DNA from: an uncultured Actinomycetes bacterium
GTDB taxonomy: Bacteria > Actinomycetota > Acidimicrobiia > Acidimicrobiales > Microtrichaceae
Direction of reading: 5' to 3'
Assembly (NCBI GenBank): GCA_903941145.1
Contig: CAJANQ010000233.1
Location: 1 to 20,192, forward strand
Length of the DNA stretch: 20,192 nt
The notes below the pieces were generated by a model. It worked only from the letters and a program-made list of their open reading frames with translations, had not been told where the DNA came from and did not search any database. The translations under genes and the position numbers were made by a program. Positions 1-9,039 of the stretch are shown in pieces (position 1 is the first letter of the stretch; every line of letters begins with the position of its first letter).

Positions 1-1780
1 GGGCGATCTCGGTGCGGAGCGCCTGGTTGTCGGCCCAGCGGAACGCGGCCGAGCGGTCGGGCCGGACGCGGGTGGCCAGGTCGCCGTAGAGCCGCCACTC
101 GCTCTTTGCCTCGCCGACCTGCCGGGGGATCTCCGGCGAGAACGCGATGCGTCGCTCGGTGGTCGTGGACGTGCCGCCACCCTCCTGCTCGTAGCGGGTG
201 CGGACCGGCAGGAGGATCACGTCGTCGCCCTCCACCAGCATCTGCGAGGTCATGACCAGGTCGGCGTGGACGCGGAGCGGCACCCGCCCGAGCGCGGCCC
301 GCACGCCGTCGGGGTCGGGCAGGACGTCCAGGAAGTTCCCGCCGGAGGCCCACAGGACGTCGATCTGTCCGTCCGCCGCGGCCTCGACCAGCTCGGGGGC
401 GGTGAGCCCCGGCTCGGCCGGCACGTCGAACCCCCACTGGAGGCTGAGCGCTGCGGCGCTGTCGGAGTCCACCGGCACGTTGCCCGGGTAGGAGGTGGCG
501 TAGGCACCCATCTCCGCGCCGCCCTGTACGCCGGAGTGGCCGCGGATGGGCATGAGCCCGGCGCCGTCACGGCCGACGTTGCCGCGTGCCAGTGCCACGT
601 TGACGATCCCCTGCACGGCCTCGGCGCCGAACGTGTGCTGGGTGATGCCCATCGACCAGATCAGTACTGAGCTGCCGGCCGCGGCATACAGGTCGCAGAA
701 CTCCTCGAGCGTGGGCCGGTCGACCCCGGCGGACTGCAGCCGGGCGTCGGGGTCCTGGTCGCCCAGCCGGGCGACGAGCTCGTCCCAGCCCTCGGTGTGG
801 TCGGCCACGAACTGCTCGTCCACCGCGCCACGGGCCGCCAGCTCCGCCACGACCGCGTTGGCGAACGCGATGTCGCCGCCGGGTCGCACCGGGACGTGCA
901 GGTCGCAGATGGTCGTGCCGAAGAGCGCGGACTCGGCCCTCGACGGGATCCAGTACCGCTCGAGGCCCGGCTCCAGGTACGGGTTCACGACCACGACCTT
1001 GGCGCCGCGCCGCTTGGCCTGCTCCAGGTACTTCATGAACACGGGCTGGTTGTTGGCCGGGTTGGTGCCCCACAGCACGACCAGGTCCGACTCGATGACG
1101 TCCTGCAACGAGCAGGTCGACGCGGCGACGCCGACGGTGGCGCGCAGACCGACGGTGGACGGCGAGTGGCAGACCCGGGCCGCCGAGTCGATGTTGGCGA
1201 CGCCCATCGCGCGGGCCGCCTTGCCGGCCGCGTAGTAGGTCTCGTTGGTCAGGCCCCGCGACGTCAGGTACATACCGACCCGGTCGGGGGTCGTGGCGCC
1301 GATGGCGCCGGCCACAGCGTCGAGGGCCTCGGTCCAGGTGATCTGGCGGAACCCCGGCTCACCACGACGGCGGCGCATCGGGTACCCGAGCCGGCCCATC
1401 TCGCGCAGCTGCTTGCCGGACCAGCCGTCGAACCGGCTCAGGTCGCTCAGCCGTGACGGGGCGAACGCGCCCATCGTGTTGAACTCGAGCAGCTCGAGAC
1501 GGGTCGTGCACAGGTGCGGGCCGTCGAGCGTCCAGTCCTTCAGCCCGGCCACGCCCAGGGCACAGCCGTCGCACACCCCCTGGGTCAGGACCTTGAGCGT
1601 GTACGTGGCCTCGGGCGCCTGGCGCCGGGCGATGCGGAACATGTCCTTGAAGTGGCGGGGCTTCTGGTGGGCCATGCCGTTGGGCGACCACGCCGCCCAC
1701 AGCTCCGGGTGCAGGCCCAGGCGCCGCAGGCCCGACTGCACCCCGTCGGGCAGCCCCATGGGGTGGTCGTGCTCAGCCAC
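1..1780 (-). CDS. FdhF/YdeP-family molybdopterin oxidoreductase (formate dehydrogenase-like), partial
   Basis: This is the N-terminal 593 codons of a large molybdopterin-guanine-dinucleotide oxidoreductase; the C-terminus lies beyond the left edge. I read the frame from a GTG at 1780, which overlaps the last 8 bases of fdhD. An ATG seven codons further in is the alternative start. Near residue 70 there is a CDGC motif followed by another Cys around residue 91, as in the YdeP/FdhF-like group where these may bind an Fe-S cluster. Further in are ARVCHSPSTVGL, LWGTNPANNQPVF, WSMGITQHTFG and ARGNVGRDGAGLMPIRGHSGVQG, all typical of the cofactor-binding core. The family oxidises formate or related substrates or serves in acid/anaerobic metabolism; the substrate here cannot be told. 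Coupling to fdhD, which sulfurates the Mo cofactor of formate dehydrogenases, supports formate-dehydrogenase-like chemistry. No frameshift was seen in the parts translated. Confidence 0.88.
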   Translation of the reverse strand, partial: MAEHDHPMGLPDGVQSGLRRLGLHPELWAAWSPNGMAHQKPRHFKDMFRIARRQAPEATYTLKVLTQGVCDGCALGVAGLKDWTLDGPHLCTTRLELLEFNTMGAFAPSRLSDLSRFDGWSGKQLREMGRLGYPMRRRRGEPGFRQITWTEALDAVAGAIGATTPDRVGMYLTSRGLTNETYYAAGKAARAMGVANIDSAARVCHSPSTVGLRATVGVAASTCSLQDVIESDLVVLWGTNPANNQPVFMKYLEQAKRRGAKVVVVNPYLEPGLERYWIPSRAESALFGTTICDLHVPVRPGGDIAFANAVVAELAARGAVDEQFVADHTEGWDELVARLGDQDPDARLQSAGVDRPTLEEFCDLYAAAGSSVLIWSMGITQHTFGAEAVQGIVNVALARGNVGRDGAGLMPIRGHSGVQGGAEMGAYATSYPGNVPVDSDSAAALSLQWGFDVPAEPGLTAPELVEAAADGQIDVLWASGGNFLDVLPDPDGVRAALGRVPLRVHADLVMTSQMLVEGDDVILLPVRTRYEQEGGGTSTTTERRIAFSPEIPRQVGEAKSEWRLYGDLATRVRPDRSAAFRWADNQALRTEIA

Positions 1781-2597
1781 CGGCCACGTCACCCCTGACC
1801 AGGTCCTCGCCCGCGAACACGGTCAGCCGACCGTCACGGGCAAAGCCCACCAGGACCATGCGGGCCCGGTTGGCCAGGTCGACCGCGAGCGACGACGGGG
1901 CGCTGACCGACACGAGTGCGCCGAACCCGGCCGCCCACGCCTTCTGCACCATCTCGAACGACGCCCGGCCCGACACCCAGAGCACCTGTCCCGTGGCCGG
2001 GAGCGACCCGTCGAGCAGGAGCCGGCCTACGACCTTGTCGACGGCGTTGTGGCGGCCGATGTCCTCGCGCACTACCAGCGGATCGCCAGCGCCGGTGCAC
2101 GCCGCAGCGGCGTGGCTGCCACCGGTGGCGTCGAAGAGCTCCTGGCTGTCGCGCACGGCACCACCAAGGCCGGCCAGCACTGCGGCGTCGAACAGCGCGG
2201 CGGGTGCAGGCAGCGGGCTGAGCCGCTCGACCAGGTCGTCGACCGAGGTGCTGCCACAGATCCCGCACGAGCTCGACACGGTGGCCAGCCGGGGAGCGAC
2301 GTCGACCGGCGGCCCGTCGGTCTGCACCGTGACGACGTTGAACCCGGTGTCGACCGCAGACCCGGTCGCGCAGTAGCGGATCTCCCGGACGGTGCGGCCG
2401 TCGAGCAGCCCCTCGGCCCAGCACCAGCCTGCTGCGAGTTCGTAGTCGTGGCCCGGGGTCCGCATGGTGGTGGTCATGGTCTGGTCGCCCAGCCGGACCT
2501 CCATCGGCTCCTCGACCAGGACCGCCTCAGGGCCACGCCGCGCCGAGCCCGGCTCGATGCGCCGGGCCAGCACGTTGCGGGTGCGGGAGCGGGCCAT
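1773..2597 (-). CDS. fdhD: FdhD sulfurtransferase for formate dehydrogenase cofactor
   Basis: FdhD accepts sulfur from a cysteine desulfurase and passes it to the molybdenum cofactor of formate dehydrogenase, which is inactive without the Mo-sulfido ligand. The 274-residue product has the family hallmarks: VEEPMEVRLGD near residue 28, TPGHDYELAAG at 47-57, the CxxC sulfur-relay pair C111-G-I-C114, and VREDIGRHNAVDKVVG in the C-terminal half. The length is normal. The ATG at 2597 gives the N-terminus MARSRTRNV; longer in-frame extensions upstream read into proline/arginine-rich shadow sequence. The gene starts 29 bases after the TauE-like permease and its stop overlaps the GTG of the downstream oxidoreductase, so the client enzyme is almost certainly that neighbour. 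Confidence 0.95.
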   Translation of the reverse strand: MARSRTRNVLARRIEPGSARRGPEAVLVEEPMEVRLGDQTMTTTMRTPGHDYELAAGWCWAEGLLDGRTVREIRYCATGSAVDTGFNVVTVQTDGPPVDVAPRLATVSSSCGICGSTSVDDLVERLSPLPAPAALFDAAVLAGLGGAVRDSQELFDATGGSHAAAACTGAGDPLVVREDIGRHNAVDKVVGRLLLDGSLPATGQVLWVSGRASFEMVQKAWAAGFGALVSVSAPSSLAVDLANRARMVLVGFARDGRLTVFAGEDLVRGDVAGG

Positions 2598-2626
2598 GGG
2601 TGGATCGTACGGGCCGGGGCCCCGAC

Positions 2627-3493
2627 CTAGCTGCCGACCAGCAGCTGGGTCGCGGCGAACACCAGCGCCATCAGGACGATGAACCCGCCGAAGGCCAGGC
2701 GGATCGTCCGCTCCGAGGACCGGATCGTGAGGCTGGCGCCGATCTGCGCGCCTGGCACCACTCCGATCATGAGCGCCGTTGCGAAGAACCAGTTGATGTG
2801 GCCCAGCACGGCGTGGGTCAGCAGCGCCGGCAGCGAGAAGATCGCGACGGCCACCAGACTTGACGCGGTGGCCGCACGGACCGGGAACTTCAGTGGCCCG
2901 GTGAGCATCGGCACCATGACGATGCCGCCGCCCACACCGAGCAGGCCGGCAACGAACCCGGCCACGGCACCGAGGCCGGCGATGGTGCCGACCGAGTGGC
3001 GCGGCACGTCGCGCAGGACCGTCGCCGTGGCCGGCGCAGCGGTTGCCGACGCTTCGGCGACCCCGGCCGCGGCGGGCGGCCCGGTCGGCGCCGGACCTTT
3101 CCGGCCGCCGCGGGCCACCGAGATCCCGGACCACAGCATGAGCGCCGCGGTCAGGAGCATGAGCACCCGGCCGTCGACGTACTCCGATAGCACGGCGCCG
3201 CCGACGGCGAAGAGTGCGCCGGCCGCGCCCAGGCCGAGGGCAGTGCGCCACTCGACCAGGCCCTCCTTGGCGTAGCGCCAGGACCCGGAGATCGCGCCGG
3301 GGAGGATGGCCGGGACCGTGGACCCGACCGCCTCGATCGGCGTGGCGCCCATGAACCGCACGGCGGGTGTGGTGACGACGGCGCCGCCGACCCCCAGCAG
3401 TGCGGACAGGATCCCCGACAGCACGCCGACCGACACGACCGCCAGGTAGAGACCGACCTTGCCGGCGGTCACGGTAGCGAGGAGCACGGTCAC
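2627..3493 (-). CDS. TauE/SafE-family anion permease
   Basis: This is a polytopic inner-membrane protein of about 288 residues with the internal two-fold repeat of the TauE/SafE (DUF81) family. One half carries GVLSGILSALLGVGGAVVTTP and the other VAGFVAGLLGVGGGIVMVP; the glycine-rich loops after each first helix are the family signature. An alanine/proline-rich stretch (around KGPAPTGPPAAAG) links the halves on the cytoplasmic side. I chose a GTG at 3493 (VTVLLATV) because the upstream frame has no membrane or family character and the first helix begins shortly after. Family members export or import sulfite, sulfonates or other small organic anions. Its position first in the fdhD operon suggests an anion linked to the oxidoreductase, but that is inference. 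Confidence 0.85.
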   Translation of the reverse strand: MTVLLATVTAGKVGLYLAVVSVGVLSGILSALLGVGGAVVTTPAVRFMGATPIEAVGSTVPAILPGAISGSWRYAKEGLVEWRTALGLGAAGALFAVGGAVLSEYVDGRVLMLLTAALMLWSGISVARGGRKGPAPTGPPAAAGVAEASATAAPATATVLRDVPRHSVGTIAGLGAVAGFVAGLLGVGGGIVMVPMLTGPLKFPVRAATASSLVAVAIFSLPALLTHAVLGHINWFFATALMIGVVPGAQIGASLTIRSSERTIRLAFGGFIVLMALVFAATQLLVGS

Positions 3494-3550
3494 CCGGCCA
3501 TCTTGCCCGCGGTGCGCCGCGGCGGCGCGACTGGTCCCCGGACGCGCCAC

Positions 3551-3572
3551 GGGCGGGCCCGGAGGCCCGCCC
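3551..3572 (-). terminator. Hairpin downstream of groL
   Basis: A perfect 9-bp stem (GGGCGGGCC / GGCCCGCCC) with a 4-base CGGA loop lies 28 bases after the groL stop codon. There is no clear U-tract on either strand, which is common in very GC-rich genomes. It is the likely 3' end of the groL transcript and separates it from the permease gene. Confidence 0.6.
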
Positions 3573-3599
3573 GAGGTCGACCAGTGCGCTGGGCGACGG

Positions 3600-5225
<1,626 letters not shown>

Positions 5226-5286
5226 GGTTCCTCCATCGGTGCCGGGACGGCGACGCCGTCCGGGGGTTCTCGACTGCTGGTGCTCG

Positions 5287-5313
5287 CTGGCACTCGGCCA
5301 CGGCGAGTGCCAG
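5287..5313 (-). promoter_or_regulatory. CIRCE operator 1 (HrcA site) of groL
   Basis: The arms CTGGCACTC and GAGTGCCAG form a perfect 9-N9-9 inverted repeat. They differ from the CIRCE consensus TTAGCACTC-N9-GAGTGCTAA only at the outer bases. It lies 61 bases before the groL start codon, between the candidate -10 box and the gene, where bound HrcA would block transcription. Confidence 0.9.
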
Positions 5314-5315
5314 AA

Positions 5316-5344
5316 AAGTTAGCAGTCTGAGATGGAGAGTGCTA
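5316..5344 (-). promoter_or_regulatory. Candidate vegetative promoter of groL
   Basis: On the minus strand TAGCAC (5344-5339) and TAACTT (5321-5316) are separated by exactly 17 bases and fit loose -35 and -10 boxes. Both lie inside the upstream CIRCE element, and the expected start of transcription falls within the downstream one. The assignment is by eye only. Confidence 0.5.
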
Positions 5345-5345
5345 G
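5319..5345 (-). promoter_or_regulatory. CIRCE operator 2 (HrcA site) of groL
   Basis: The arms TTAGCAGTC and GAGTGCTAG are spaced by 9 bases, one and one mismatch respectively from the CIRCE consensus. This second copy starts 5 bases beyond the first, so the two sites lie side by side over the promoter. Confidence 0.8.
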
Positions 5346-5348
5346 GCG

Positions 5349-5370
5349 CCCGGCCGGGTCACCGGCCGGG
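5349..5370 (-). terminator. Hairpin between cysO-like gene and groL promoter
   Basis: A perfect 9-bp stem (CCCGGCCGG / CCGGCCGGG) with a GTCA loop begins 25 bases after the stop codon of the sulfur-carrier gene, just before the groL control region. It probably ends that transcript and insulates groL. No U-tract follows it. Confidence 0.6.
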
Positions 5371-5395
5371 GGATCCCTGCGGGACCGGGGCTGGA

Positions 5396-5671
5396 TCAGC
5401 CGCCGGCGACGGCGGGGATGATCGAGATCGTCTCGCCCTCGGGCACTGCGGTGGCGGCACCCTCGAGGTAGCGGACGTCGTCGTCGGCGACGAACACGTT
5501 GACGAACCGGCGCAGGTTGCCGGACTCGTCGTACAGACGCTCACGGAAGCCCGGGTGCGCCGCCTCGAGGGCGTCGAACGCCTCGGCGACGGTGGTGGCC
5601 TCGACCTCGACCTCGGACTCGCCGCCGGTCAGGGGGCGCAGGGTCGTGGGGATGCGGATCTTGACGGTCAT
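5396..5671 (-). CDS. cysO: CysO-like MoaD/ThiS-family sulfur carrier protein
   Basis: This small beta-grasp protein (91 residues) ends in the Gly-Gly tail (PAVAGG) that is thiocarboxylated in sulfur carriers. Its sequence tracks Mycobacterium CysO closely: IPTTLRPLTGG near the N-terminus, then LRRFVNVFVADDDVRYLEG and an ISIIPAVAGG end. CysO feeds sulfide to CysM for cysteine synthesis and is matured by a MoeB/ThiF-type enzyme and the Mec protease. ATG 5671 is preceded by GGAGG; an in-frame start 21 codons upstream has no ribosome site and adds non-family sequence. None of mec, cysM or a ThiF-type activator is in this window. A role in molybdopterin or thiamine synthesis is less likely on sequence grounds but not excluded. 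Confidence 0.85.
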   Translation of the reverse strand: MTVKIRIPTTLRPLTGGESEVEVEATTVAEAFDALEAAHPGFRERLYDESGNLRRFVNVFVADDDVRYLEGAATAVPEGETISIIPAVAGG

Positions 5672-5709
5672 TGGGGTCCTCCGGGGGGCCGCGTCGCTGG
5701 CGGATCGTA

Positions 5710-5731
5710 CCGGTCGCACCAACCCGACCGG
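5710..5731 (-). terminator. Weak hairpin after glycerate kinase gene
   Basis: A 7-bp stem (CCGGTCG / CGACCGG) with an 8-base loop lies 24 bases downstream of the glycerate kinase stop codon and before the cysO-like gene. It may end or attenuate the kinase transcript; no U-tract is seen. Confidence 0.35.
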
Positions 5732-5755
5732 CAACCCTGTGCTTCCCGGTCCCGG

Positions 5756-6748
5756 TCAGACGAGCGTCGCAGCCACGTCCCGGAGGCACCCGGCCACGTC
5801 GCCGAGCGACCGCTCGGAGCCGAACTCGTCGGTCAGCGACACCACGCGGAGCCCGTCGGGGAGCACCTCGTCGAGACCGTCGGGGTCGACCGCGCCGACC
5901 ACCGCCACGGTCGGCACCCCCAGGTCCAGCGCCAGTGCCGCCACCCCGCCGACCACCTTGCCGTCGAACGACTCGACGTCGAGCAGGCCCTCCCCCGTCA
6001 CCACCAGGTCGGCCTCCTCGACCGCGTCCCAGAGCCCGACCAGGTCACCGACCAGCTCGACGCCGGGGACCAGCTGCGCGCCGGCGCACAGGAGCCCGCC
6101 AGCCAGACCACCCGCTGCGCCGGCGCCAGGCACCTCGGACACGTCGACGCCGTAGTCGGTCAGGTAGACGTCGACGAGGGCGGCCAGCCGTCGCTCGAGC
6201 AGCTCGACCTGGACTGCACCTGCGCCCTTCTGCGGCGCAAAGACCCGGGCGGCGTCGGTGAACCGCGTGGCCACGTCGCACGCCACCACCAGCTCGATCC
6301 CCTTGAACCGCTGCAGCGGGTACATGGCCCGGAGCGCACCCAGCCCGCCGTCGGTCGTCGCCGACCCGCCCAGGCCCACCACGATCCTGCGGGCGCCCTT
6401 CTCGACGGCGTCGAGGAGGAGCTCGCCCGTGCCGTAGGTCGTGGCCGCCACTGGGTCGTTGCCCTCGGCACCGCCCGCCACCAGCAGCCCCGAGGCCCGC
6501 GACATCTCGACCACGGCGGTGCGGCCGGACAGCCGCCACTCGGCGTCGACCGGGTCACCCAGCGGGCCGCTCACCGTGGTGGTGCGGTTGGCGCCGCCGA
6601 GCGCCTCGAGCGTGCCTTCGCCGCCGTCGGCCATCGGGACGGTCACGACCTCGTGGCCCGCGGCCCGGAGACCGTCGGCGAGCGCAGCGGCCGCGGTGGC
6701 CGCGTCCGCGGTGCCGCGGAACTTGTCGGGGGCGACCACGATGCGCAC
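5756..6748 (-). CDS. Glycerate 2-kinase (GlxK/GarK family)
   Basis: This type I glycerate kinase phosphorylates D-glycerate with ATP, feeding glyoxylate- or sugar-acid-derived carbon into glycolysis. Motifs in order are RIVVAPDKFRGT at the N-terminus, VPMADGGEGTLEAL, VVGLGGSATTDGGLGALRAM, PQKGAGAVQVELLE, PGAGAAGGLAGGLL and VTGEGLLDVESFDGKVVGG. The start is a GTG at 6748, directly before the conserved RIVVAPDKF. At about 330 residues it is shorter than the roughly 370-380 usual for GlxK/GarK; the losses appear spread over the body and no key motif is missing. It is divergent from the GT20 gene with only 55 bases between the start codons, so the two promoters must overlap. No glyoxylate pathway gene is nearby. 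Confidence 0.9.
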   Translation of the reverse strand: MRIVVAPDKFRGTADAATAAAALADGLRAAGHEVVTVPMADGGEGTLEALGGANRTTTVSGPLGDPVDAEWRLSGRTAVVEMSRASGLLVAGGAEGNDPVAATTYGTGELLLDAVEKGARRIVVGLGGSATTDGGLGALRAMYPLQRFKGIELVVACDVATRFTDAARVFAPQKGAGAVQVELLERRLAALVDVYLTDYGVDVSEVPGAGAAGGLAGGLLCAGAQLVPGVELVGDLVGLWDAVEEADLVVTGEGLLDVESFDGKVVGGVAALALDLGVPTVAVVGAVDPDGLDEVLPDGLRVVSLTDEFGSERSLGDVAGCLRDVAATLV

Positions 6749-6803
6749 CGCGGCAGCGTAGGACGGGACGCGCCGTATGCAGGCCGCCATAGGGTGTGCC
6801 GCG

Positions 6804-8195
6804 ATGTCCGACCACACGACCGACCTCCAGGACTCGGCGCGACCTGTCGTCATCGTCTCCAACCGGGGACCGGTCACGTACCGCCAGACCGACGACGGGA
6901 TCGTCGCCGGCCGCGGTGGCGGAGGGCTCGCTGGCGGCCTGGCCCCGCTGCTCGACTCGGGCCGGGCCACGTGGATCGCCGCACCCCTCACCGACGCCGA
7001 CCGGCAGGTCGCCGCGGCGGGCACCACCGCGGGTGGTGTCCGTCTGCTCGACCTGGACCCGGAGGAGCACCGGCTCGCCTACGACACCATCTCCAACGAG
7101 ACGCTGTGGTTCGTGCACCACGGACTCTTCGACACGCCGCGCGAGCCCAACTTCGACGCCGCCTGGTGGGAGGCGTGGGCCGCCTACCGGCACGTCAACC
7201 GAGCGTTCGCCCGGGCGGTGGTCGAGCACGCCCCCGACGGTGGCGTCGTGCTCGTGCAGGACTACCACCTGACCCTCCTGGCCCCAGAGGTACGCGACGC
7301 CCGGCCCGACCTCTCGCTGGTGCACTTCCACCACACGCCGTTCGCCGGGCCCGACGGCATGTCCGTGCTCCCGCCAGCGGTGCGGCGAGAGCTCATGACC
7401 TCGCTCGCCGCCCACCACGCCTGCGGGTTCCACACGCGACGCTGGGCCGAGCGCTTCTCCGCCACCCTGGCCACCGAGCGGCTCACCCCGCCGGCCCAGG
7501 TGTTCGCCTCGCCCCTCGGCATCGACACCGCTGCGCTGGCGGAGTCGGCCACCTCGCCGGCCTGCGAGCAGGCATTCGCCGACCTGTCGGTCCGGGTCGC
7601 GGACCGACGGCTGCTGGTGCGGGTCGACCGCATGGAGCTGTCCAAGAACATCGTGCGCGGTTTCGCCGCCTACGACCGGCTGCTCGAGCGGCGCGAGGAC
7701 CTGCGCGGCCACGTCGAGTTCCTCGCCTGCTGCTACCCGTCCCGCGAGTCGGTGCCGGCGTACGCCCGCTACCGCGACGAGGTCGAGGCTGCTGCCGCCC
7801 GGGTCAACGACCGCTGGGGCACGCCCGGCTGGCGGCCCGTCGTGCTCGAGACGCACGACGACTACCCCCGGTCGCTCGCCGCACTGCGCCGCGCCGACGT
7901 GGTCGTCGTCAACCCCGTGCGGGACGGTCTCAACCTGGTGGCCAAGGAGGCCCCGGTGCTCAACGAGCGCAGCGCACAGCTGGTGCTGTCCACCGAGGCC
8001 GGCGCCTGGGCCGAGCTGGGCGAGGCTGCCGACGGGGTGCACCCGTTCGACGTCGAGGCGACCGCCGAGGCGCTGGCCAACGCGCTCGACCGCCATGGCT
8101 ACGACCGGACCGAGCGGGCCGCCGAGCTGCGACGCCTCGCCGCACGGCGCACACCTGCCGACTGGCTCGCCGACCAGCTCGCCGCCGCTGACTGA
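6804..8195 (+). CDS. otsA: GT20 glycosyltransferase, trehalose-6-phosphate synthase-like
   Basis: Family GT20 enzymes typically join UDP- or GDP-glucose to glucose-6-phosphate to make trehalose-6-phosphate. The 463-residue protein shows VVIVSNRGPV at the N-terminus, a GGGGLAGGL loop, ISNETLWFVHHGLF, QDYHL (D153), HFHHTPF at 174-180, GFHTRRWAERF, and NPVRDGLNLVAKE in the C-terminal Rossmann half. The usual RLDYSKG phosphate-binding motif is replaced by RVDRMELSKN starting at R273, which includes two extra residues. A different acceptor, or a glucosylglycerol-phosphate or pseudo-glycosyltransferase role, therefore stays possible. ATG 6804 follows AGGGTG at suitable spacing; an ATG nine codons earlier is weaker. 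It converges on otsB, which fits trehalose synthesis. Confidence 0.85.
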   Translation: MSDHTTDLQDSARPVVIVSNRGPVTYRQTDDGIVAGRGGGGLAGGLAPLLDSGRATWIAAPLTDADRQVAAAGTTAGGVRLLDLDPEEHRLAYDTISNETLWFVHHGLFDTPREPNFDAAWWEAWAAYRHVNRAFARAVVEHAPDGGVVLVQDYHLTLLAPEVRDARPDLSLVHFHHTPFAGPDGMSVLPPAVRRELMTSLAAHHACGFHTRRWAERFSATLATERLTPPAQVFASPLGIDTAALAESATSPACEQAFADLSVRVADRRLLVRVDRMELSKNIVRGFAAYDRLLERREDLRGHVEFLACCYPSRESVPAYARYRDEVEAAAARVNDRWGTPGWRPVVLETHDDYPRSLAALRRADVVVVNPVRDGLNLVAKEAPVLNERSAQLVLSTEAGAWAELGEAADGVHPFDVEATAEALANALDRHGYDRTERAAELRRLAARRTPADWLADQLAAAD

Positions 8196-8217
8196 GGTCC
8201 CCTGTCCTCGACGATCG

Positions 8218-8241
8218 TCCCTCTTCCGCCGAAGAGCAGGG
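8218..8241. terminator. Short hairpin between convergent otsA and otsB
   Basis: A stem of CTCTTC / GAAGAG with a CGCC loop, extended by imperfect flanking pairs, lies in the 60-base gap between the two convergent stop codons. It could serve transcripts from both sides. It is short and has no U-tract. Confidence 0.4.
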
Positions 8242-8255
8242 GTGGGGACGCGGGG

Positions 8256-9032
8256 TCAGGCGAGGAGCACTGCGAGGGTGTGCAGCAGCTGAGCGGCGCC
8301 GTGGGGGCCGTCGACCACCAGGTCGGCGCGCGACACCAGGCCGTCCGGCGACTCGTCGCTCGCCACCGCGACCCGCAGCACCGGCCGGCCTTCTGAGGCC
8401 AGCGCGTCGAGCATGTCGAACGCCGGAAGGTCGCCCACGTCGTCGCCCACGAACATCACCGGGCCCTGACGGTCGGCAGCCAGGCGGGCCAGCACCGTGC
8501 CCTTGTCCTCGGCGACCGGCGGGTGCACCTCGACGCTCATCTTGGCGGGGCGCACGGCCAGGCCCGTGCCGTCGGTCCAGGTCGTGGCCAGTCGGAGGGA
8601 CTCCTCGGCCAGGTCGGGACGACCGCGGTAGTGCAGCGTGAGCGACAGCCCCTTCCGCTCGACCCGGAGACCGTCGGGGGCCTCGAGCTCGGCAACGGCC
8701 GCGATGGCCGCGATCTGCCGCCGCCAGCCCTCGGCACCCGGATGCTCCTCGAGCTTGCCGCCGCGGACCACCTCCAGGCCGTACAGGCCGGCCAGCGTCA
8801 CGGACGTCGGGAAGATGGGGACCAGGAACCCGACCGGCCGGCCGGAGACCACGGCGACCTCGCCCAGTCGGCCCGAGAGGTCGGACAGCACGTCGGCCAC
8901 ACCCTCGAGCGGGCGGGCGATGGCCGGTTCGTCGACGATCGGAGCGAGCGTGCCGTCAAAGTCGACCGCGACCACCGACGCGGTCGGCGCCGCGACGAAC
9001 GGGGCGAGCGTCGAGCTCAGGTCGACGCGCAC
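8256..9032 (-). CDS. otsB: Trehalose-6-phosphate phosphatase
   Basis: OtsB removes phosphate from trehalose-6-phosphate to give trehalose, a compatible solute. The 258-residue HAD-superfamily protein has the catalytic motif I VDFDGTLAPIV with D24 and D26, VVSGRP (motif II region), LAGLYGLEV and VERKGLSLTLHYR in the cap domain, then EVHPPVAEDKG and FVGDDVGDLPAFDML (motifs III-IV). The length is normal for an OtsB. The start is a GTG at 9032, 7 bases after the stop of the LytR_C gene. The ribosome site is weak, which fits reinitiation in an operon. It lies tail-to-tail with the GT20 gene, so the synthase and the phosphatase are not co-transcribed. It is the last gene of the long minus-strand run that begins at 13433. 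Confidence 0.93.
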   Translation of the reverse strand: MRVDLSSTLAPFVAAPTASVVAVDFDGTLAPIVDEPAIARPLEGVADVLSDLSGRLGEVAVVSGRPVGFLVPIFPTSVTLAGLYGLEVVRGGKLEEHPGAEGWRRQIAAIAAVAELEAPDGLRVERKGLSLTLHYRGRPDLAEESLRLATTWTDGTGLAVRPAKMSVEVHPPVAEDKGTVLARLAADRQGPVMFVGDDVGDLPAFDMLDALASEGRPVLRVAVASDESPDGLVSRADLVVDGPHGAAQLLHTLAVLLA

Positions 9033-9039
9033 GACGACG

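Noticed and set aside
5339..8191. Very long plus-strand open frame of about 950 codons
   Set aside because: It runs antisense or out of frame through the cysO-like, glycerate kinase and GT20 genes. The translation is Arg/Pro/Gly-rich without domains, as expected for shadow frames in very GC-rich DNA.
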